From Arenicola marina (lineage: Eukaryota > Annelida > Polychaeta > Arenicolidae), in contig OZ025248.1 of the NCBI GenBank assembly GCA_964019135.1, positions 47,919,670 to 47,983,669 of the forward strand: a DNA stretch of 64,000 nt, written 5' to 3'. A program made the translations under genes and the position numbers. The notes under the pieces are model-generated. The model was not told where the DNA came from and ran no database searches. It saw nothing but the letters and a program-made list of their open reading frames with translations. Positions within the stretch are counted from its first letter, which is position 1. Each line of letters starts with the position of its first letter. Positions 59,701 to 64,000 of the stretch are shown here, piece after piece.

Positions 59701-62575
59701 TATACCTGCCCGGTACCATTTGGTTGCCGCTATGCCTCCCTGGTAGCATAGGGTTGTCGCTATACCTGCCCGGTACCATTTGGTTGCCGCTATGCCTCCC
59801 CGGTAGCATGGGGTTGTCGCTATACCTCCCCGGTACCATAGGGTTGTGCCTATACCGGCCCGGTACCATTTGGTTGTCGCTATGCCTCCCTGGTAGCATT
59901 AATAACTCCCCGGTAGCATTGGGTTGTCGTTATACCTGCCCGGTAGCATTGGGTTTTCGCTATACCTCCCCGGTAGCACTGGGTTGTCGCTATACCTCCC
60001 CGGTAGCATTGGGTTGTGGCTCTGCCTCACCCGGTAGCATTGGGTTGTTGCTATACCTCCCTGGTAGCATTGGGTTGTCGCTATACCTCCCTGGTAGCAT
60101 TGGGTTGTCGCTATGCCTCCCCGGTAGCATTGGGTAGTCGTTATACCTCCCCGGTAGCACTGGGTTGTTGCTATATCTCCCCGGTAGCATTGGTTTGTCG
60201 CTATACCTCCCCGGTAGCACTGGGTTGTGCCTATACCTGCCCGGTACCATTTGGTTGCCGCTATGCCTCCCTGGTAGCATAGGGTTGTCGCTATACCTGC
60301 CCGGTACCATTGGGTTGTCGCTATGCCTCCCCGGTAACATTGGGTTGTCGCTATACCTGCCCGGTACCATTTGGTTGTCGCTATGCCTCCCCGGTAGCAT
60401 GGGGTTGTCGCTATACCTGCCCGGTACCATTTGGTTGCCGCTATGCCTCCCTGGTAGCATGGGGTTGTCGCTATACCTCCCCGGTACCATAGGGTTGTGC
60501 CTATACCGGCCCGGTACCATTTGGTTATCGCTATGCCTCCCTGGTAGCATTAATATATCCCCGGTAGCATTGGGTTGTAGTTATACCTCCCCGGTAGCAT
60601 TGGGTTTTTGCTATGCCTCCTCGGTAGCATTGGGTTGTCGCTATACCTCCCCGGTAGCATTGGGTTGTCGCTATACCTCACCCGGTAGCATTGGGTTGTC
60701 GCTATATCTCCCCGGTAGCATTGGGTTGACGCTATATCTCCCCGGTAGCATTCGGTTGTCGCTATGCCTCCCCGGTAGCATTGGGTTGTCGCTATGCCTC
60801 CCCGGTAGCATTGGGTTGTCGCTATACCTCTCCGGTAGCATTGGGTTGTGGCTATACCTCCCCGGTAGCATTGGGTTGTCGCTATACCTCCCCGGTACCA
60901 TTGGGTTGTCGCTATATCTCCCCGGTAGCATTGGGTTGTCGCTATACCTCCCTGGTAGCATTGGGTTGTGGCTATACCTCCCCGGTAGCATTGGGTTGTC
61001 GTTATACCTCCCCGGTAGCATTGGGTTGTCGCTATATCTCCCCGGTAGCATTGGGTTGACGCTATATCTCCCCGGTAGCATTCGGTTGTCGCTATGCCTC
61101 CCAGGTAGCATTGGGTTGTCGCTATGCCTCCCCGGTAGCATTGGGTTGTCGCTATACCTCACCCGGTAGCATTGGGTTGTCGCTATATCTCCCCGGTAGC
61201 ATTGTGTTGACGCTATATCTCCCCGGAAGCATTCGGTTATCGCTATGCCTCCCTGGTAACATTGGGTTGTCGCTATGCCTCCCCGGTAGCATTGGGTTGT
61301 CGCTATACCTCCCCGGTAGCATTGGGTTGTGGCTATGCCTCCCCGGTAGCATTGGATTGTCGCTATACCTCCCTGGTAGCATTGGGTTGTCGCTATACCT
61401 CCCTGGTAGCATTGGGTTGTCGCTATGCCTCCCCGGTAGCATTGGGTTGTCGTTATACCTCCCCGGTAGCACTGGGTTGTCGCTATGCCTCCCCGGTAAC
61501 ATTGGGTTGTCGCTATACCTCCCCGGTAGCATTGGGTTGTCGCTATACCTCCCCGGTAACATTGGGTTGTCGCTATACCTCTCCGGTAACATTGAGTTGT
61601 CGCTATACCTCCCCGGTAGCACTGGGTTGTGCCTATACCTGCCCGGTACCATTTGGTTGCCGCTATGCCTCCCTGGTAGCATAGGGTTGTCGCTATACCT
61701 GCCCGGTACCATTTGGTTGCCGCTATGCCTCCCCGGTAGCATAGGGTTGTCGCTATACCTCCCCGGTACCATAGGGTTGTGCCTATACCGGCCCGGTACC
61801 ATTTGGTTATCGCTATGCCTCCCTGGTAGCATTAATATATCCCCGGTAGCATTGGGTTGTAGTTATACCTCCCCGGTAGCATTGGGTTTTTGCTATGCCT
61901 CCTCGGTAGCATTGGGTTGTCGCTATACCTCCCCGGTAGCATTGGGTTGTCGCTATACCTCACCCGGTAGCATTGGGTTGTCGCTATACCTCCCCGGTAG
62001 CATTGGGTTGTCGCTATACCTCACCCGGTAGCATAGGGTTGTCGTTATACCTCCCCGGTAGCATTGGGTTGTCGCTATACCTCTCCGGTAGCATTGGGTT
62101 GTGGCTATACCTCCCCGGTAGCATTGGGTTGTCGCTATACCTCCCGGTACCATTGGGTTGTCGCTATATCTCCCCGGTGGCATTGGGTTGTCGCTATACC
62201 TCCCTGGTAGCATTGGGTTGTGGCTATACCTCCCCGGTAGCATTGGGTTGTCGTTATACCTCCCCGGTAGCATTGGGTTGTCGCTATATCTCCCCGGTAG
62301 CATTCGGTTGTCGCTATGCCTCCCCGGTAGCATTGGGTTGACGCTATATCTCCCCGGTAGCATTCGGTTGTCGCTATGCCTCCCCGGTAGCATTGGGTTG
62401 TCGCTATGCCTCCCCGGTAGCATTGGGTTGTCGCTATACCTCCCCGGTAGCATTGGGTTGTCGCTATATCTCCCCGGTCGCATTGGGTTGTCGCTATGCC
62501 TCCCCGGTAGCATTGGGTTGTCGCTATACCTCCCCGGTAGCATTGGGTTGTGGCTATGCCTCCCCTATTTGGTTA
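56770..62575. repeat. 30-bp satellite, about 193 copies, with higher-order structure
   Basis: The unit is TATACCTCCCCGGTAGCATT followed by GGGTTGTCGC. Five shortened 20-bp units (CATTAATA(T/A)(C/A)T) occur at about 57908, 59188, 59898, 60549 and 61831 and mark larger duplicated blocks. A few 31-bp units have CTCACCCGGTAG. Long open frames on both strands (LSLYLPGSIG type on plus, MLPGRYSDNP type on minus) follow from the 30-bp period. Confidence 0.98.
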
Positions 62576-62744
62576 CCGCTATGCCTCCGCCTACAGCAAT
62601 GTATTAAGTACCCCCTCCCCACCGGGTCTATATCCTAGGTTATGATGGGATATTTTTTGCTGAGATAAACTCATCTGGCACGAGAAGCAATGTAGTATAT
62701 ATAATTTATCATCCGAACCAAAGTAAGATTAACCCTTGTTGCTT

Positions 62745-63035
62745 GTGGTGCTCTGGAAATTTGGCTACCGTCACCAATTGGCTACCGTGACCAATTGGCT
62801 TCCATGGCCAATTTGCTTCCATGGCCCTGTTGTGTGCCGGGCTGAGACACTCAACTCTCGTGTTAATCCCCACCACCGATCCAATTACCTGTCCCCCTCC
62901 ACCACCCATCCACTCACTCACCCCATCCCCCCTACCACCACCTATCCACTCATCCCCCCCCCACCACCAACACCGAGCCACTCACCCCCCTCCCCCTACC
63001 CCCCCCCTATCCACTCACCCACCCCGTACACACAC
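62745..63035. repeat. Short TTGGCT/CCATGGCC repeats followed by a CCACCC-rich tract
   Basis: CCAATTGGCTACCGTGA and CAATTTGCTTCCATGGCC recur at 62772-62825. A C-rich tract of CCCACCACC and TCCACTCA motifs follows, at about 62868-63025. Confidence 0.75.
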
Positions 63036-63269
63036 TTAGTACCGCGATGATGGACAGGAGACGGATATTGGCGCTTTTCATATCCTATTTTGTTTGTCAA
63101 CATTGAACCCTCGTACAAGTGTTGCTGATAAAAATGACGTCAGCCATTCGATATGATACACATTTCATGGTAAGCATTTCTACTCCAGCCTTGTAGCGGC
63201 TCTACTTCTCCGTACAGACTTGTAGATTCTGAAGTCTCATGTAATAAAACTACTAATATCTCTCTATTA

Positions 63270-64000
63270 ATATAACAGACAGCAATGGATAATGACATGT
63301 ATTTATATTAACTTGACAGCAATGGATAATGACATATATTAATATTAACGTGACAGCAATTTATAATGACATGTATTTATATTAACGTGACAGCAATGGA
63401 TATTTTACATGTGTTTATATCAACGTGACGGCAATGGATAACGAGATGGATTTATATTACCATGACAGCAATGGATAATGACATGTATTAATACAACTGA
63501 CAGCAATTGATAATGACATGTATTTATATTAACGTGACAGCAATGGATAATGGCATGTATTTATATTAACGTGACAGCAATGGATTATGACATGTATTTA
63601 TATTAACGTGTCGGCAATGGATAATGACATGTATTTATATTACCGTGACAGCCATGGATAATGACATGTATTTATATGAACGTGACAGCAATAGATAATG
63701 ACATGTATGTACATTAACGTGACGGCAATGGATAGTGACATGTATTTATATTACTGTGACAGCAACGGATAATGACATGTATTAATATAACTGACAGCAA
63801 TTGATAATGACATGTATTTATATTAACGTGCCAACAATGTATAAAGTCATGTATGTATATTAACGTGACGACAATGGATAATGACATGTATTTATATTAC
63901 CGTGATAGCAATAGATAATGACATGTATTAATATAATTGACAGCAATGGATAATGACATGTATTTATATTAACGTGACAGCAATGGATAATGACATGCAT
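63270..64000. repeat. 37-bp AT-rich satellite, about 20 copies, continuing past the window
   Basis: GACAGCAATGGATAATGACA then TGTATTTATATTAACGT, regular at 37 bp with a few shortened units that lack the TTAACG part. The last bases of the window are still inside the array. Confidence 0.96.

Noticed and set aside
56329..62607. Long LPGSIG / MLPGRYSDNP repeat proteins
   Set aside because: Translations of the 30-bp satellite in overlapping frames on both strands.
62709..63050. Pro/His-rich and Gly-rich frames
   Set aside because: Low-complexity CCACCC tract read on both strands.

Overview
The window is nuclear DNA from an animal. Three intron-containing genes with animal orthologues are recognisable. 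Splice sites are GT..AG with consistent phases. Protein-coding sequence makes up only about 3% of the window; most of the rest is tandem repeats and remnants of transposons (hAT-like, MULE-like, LINE, tRNA-derived SINE). A marine invertebrate with a minisatellite-rich genome (a lancelet or lophotrochozoan, for example) would fit, but nothing in the sequence fixes the species.

Layout. 1-4.1 kb: a GA-rich 70-bp repeat, then three exons of an ASPG-type L-asparaginase on the minus strand. The 3' boundary of one exon has been tandemly multiplied as a 102-bp unit. 5.9-14.7 kb: no gene; it holds a 24-bp-arm palindrome, LINE reverse-transcriptase remnants arranged head to head, a non-autonomous hAT element with an 8-bp target duplication inside a 20-bp satellite, G-rich repeat elements and a short MITE. 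15.6-16.8 kb: a roughly 56-bp tandem array. 17.7-20.2 kb: a complete four-exon LANCL3 on the minus strand. 22.5-32.5 kb: a complete three-exon TMEM35-family gene on the plus strand, divergent from LANCL3. Its 9.1-kb first intron holds a broken MULE transposase, a second copy of the hAT family and a nearly perfect 45-bp array. 33.7-62.6 kb: a run of unrelated minisatellites (18, 53, 35, 23 and 30 bp units) interrupted only by a SINE, a LINE 3' end and a GC-rich island. 63.27 kb to the window end: a 37-bp AT-rich array that continues beyond it.

The most notable observation is the 12.5-kb satellite at 41.1-53.6 kb. Most of its 35-bp units carry the palindrome GTCTAGAC, which is the canonical Smad-binding element, so the array is in effect a block of hundreds of potential Smad sites. 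Whether anything binds there is unknown. Other points worth checking are the multiplied splice donor in ASPG, the hAT family that twice abuts a satellite, the inverted repeats around TMEM35 exon 1, and higher-order structure in the 30- and 35-bp arrays. The three genes do not form a pathway; they are neighbours only.
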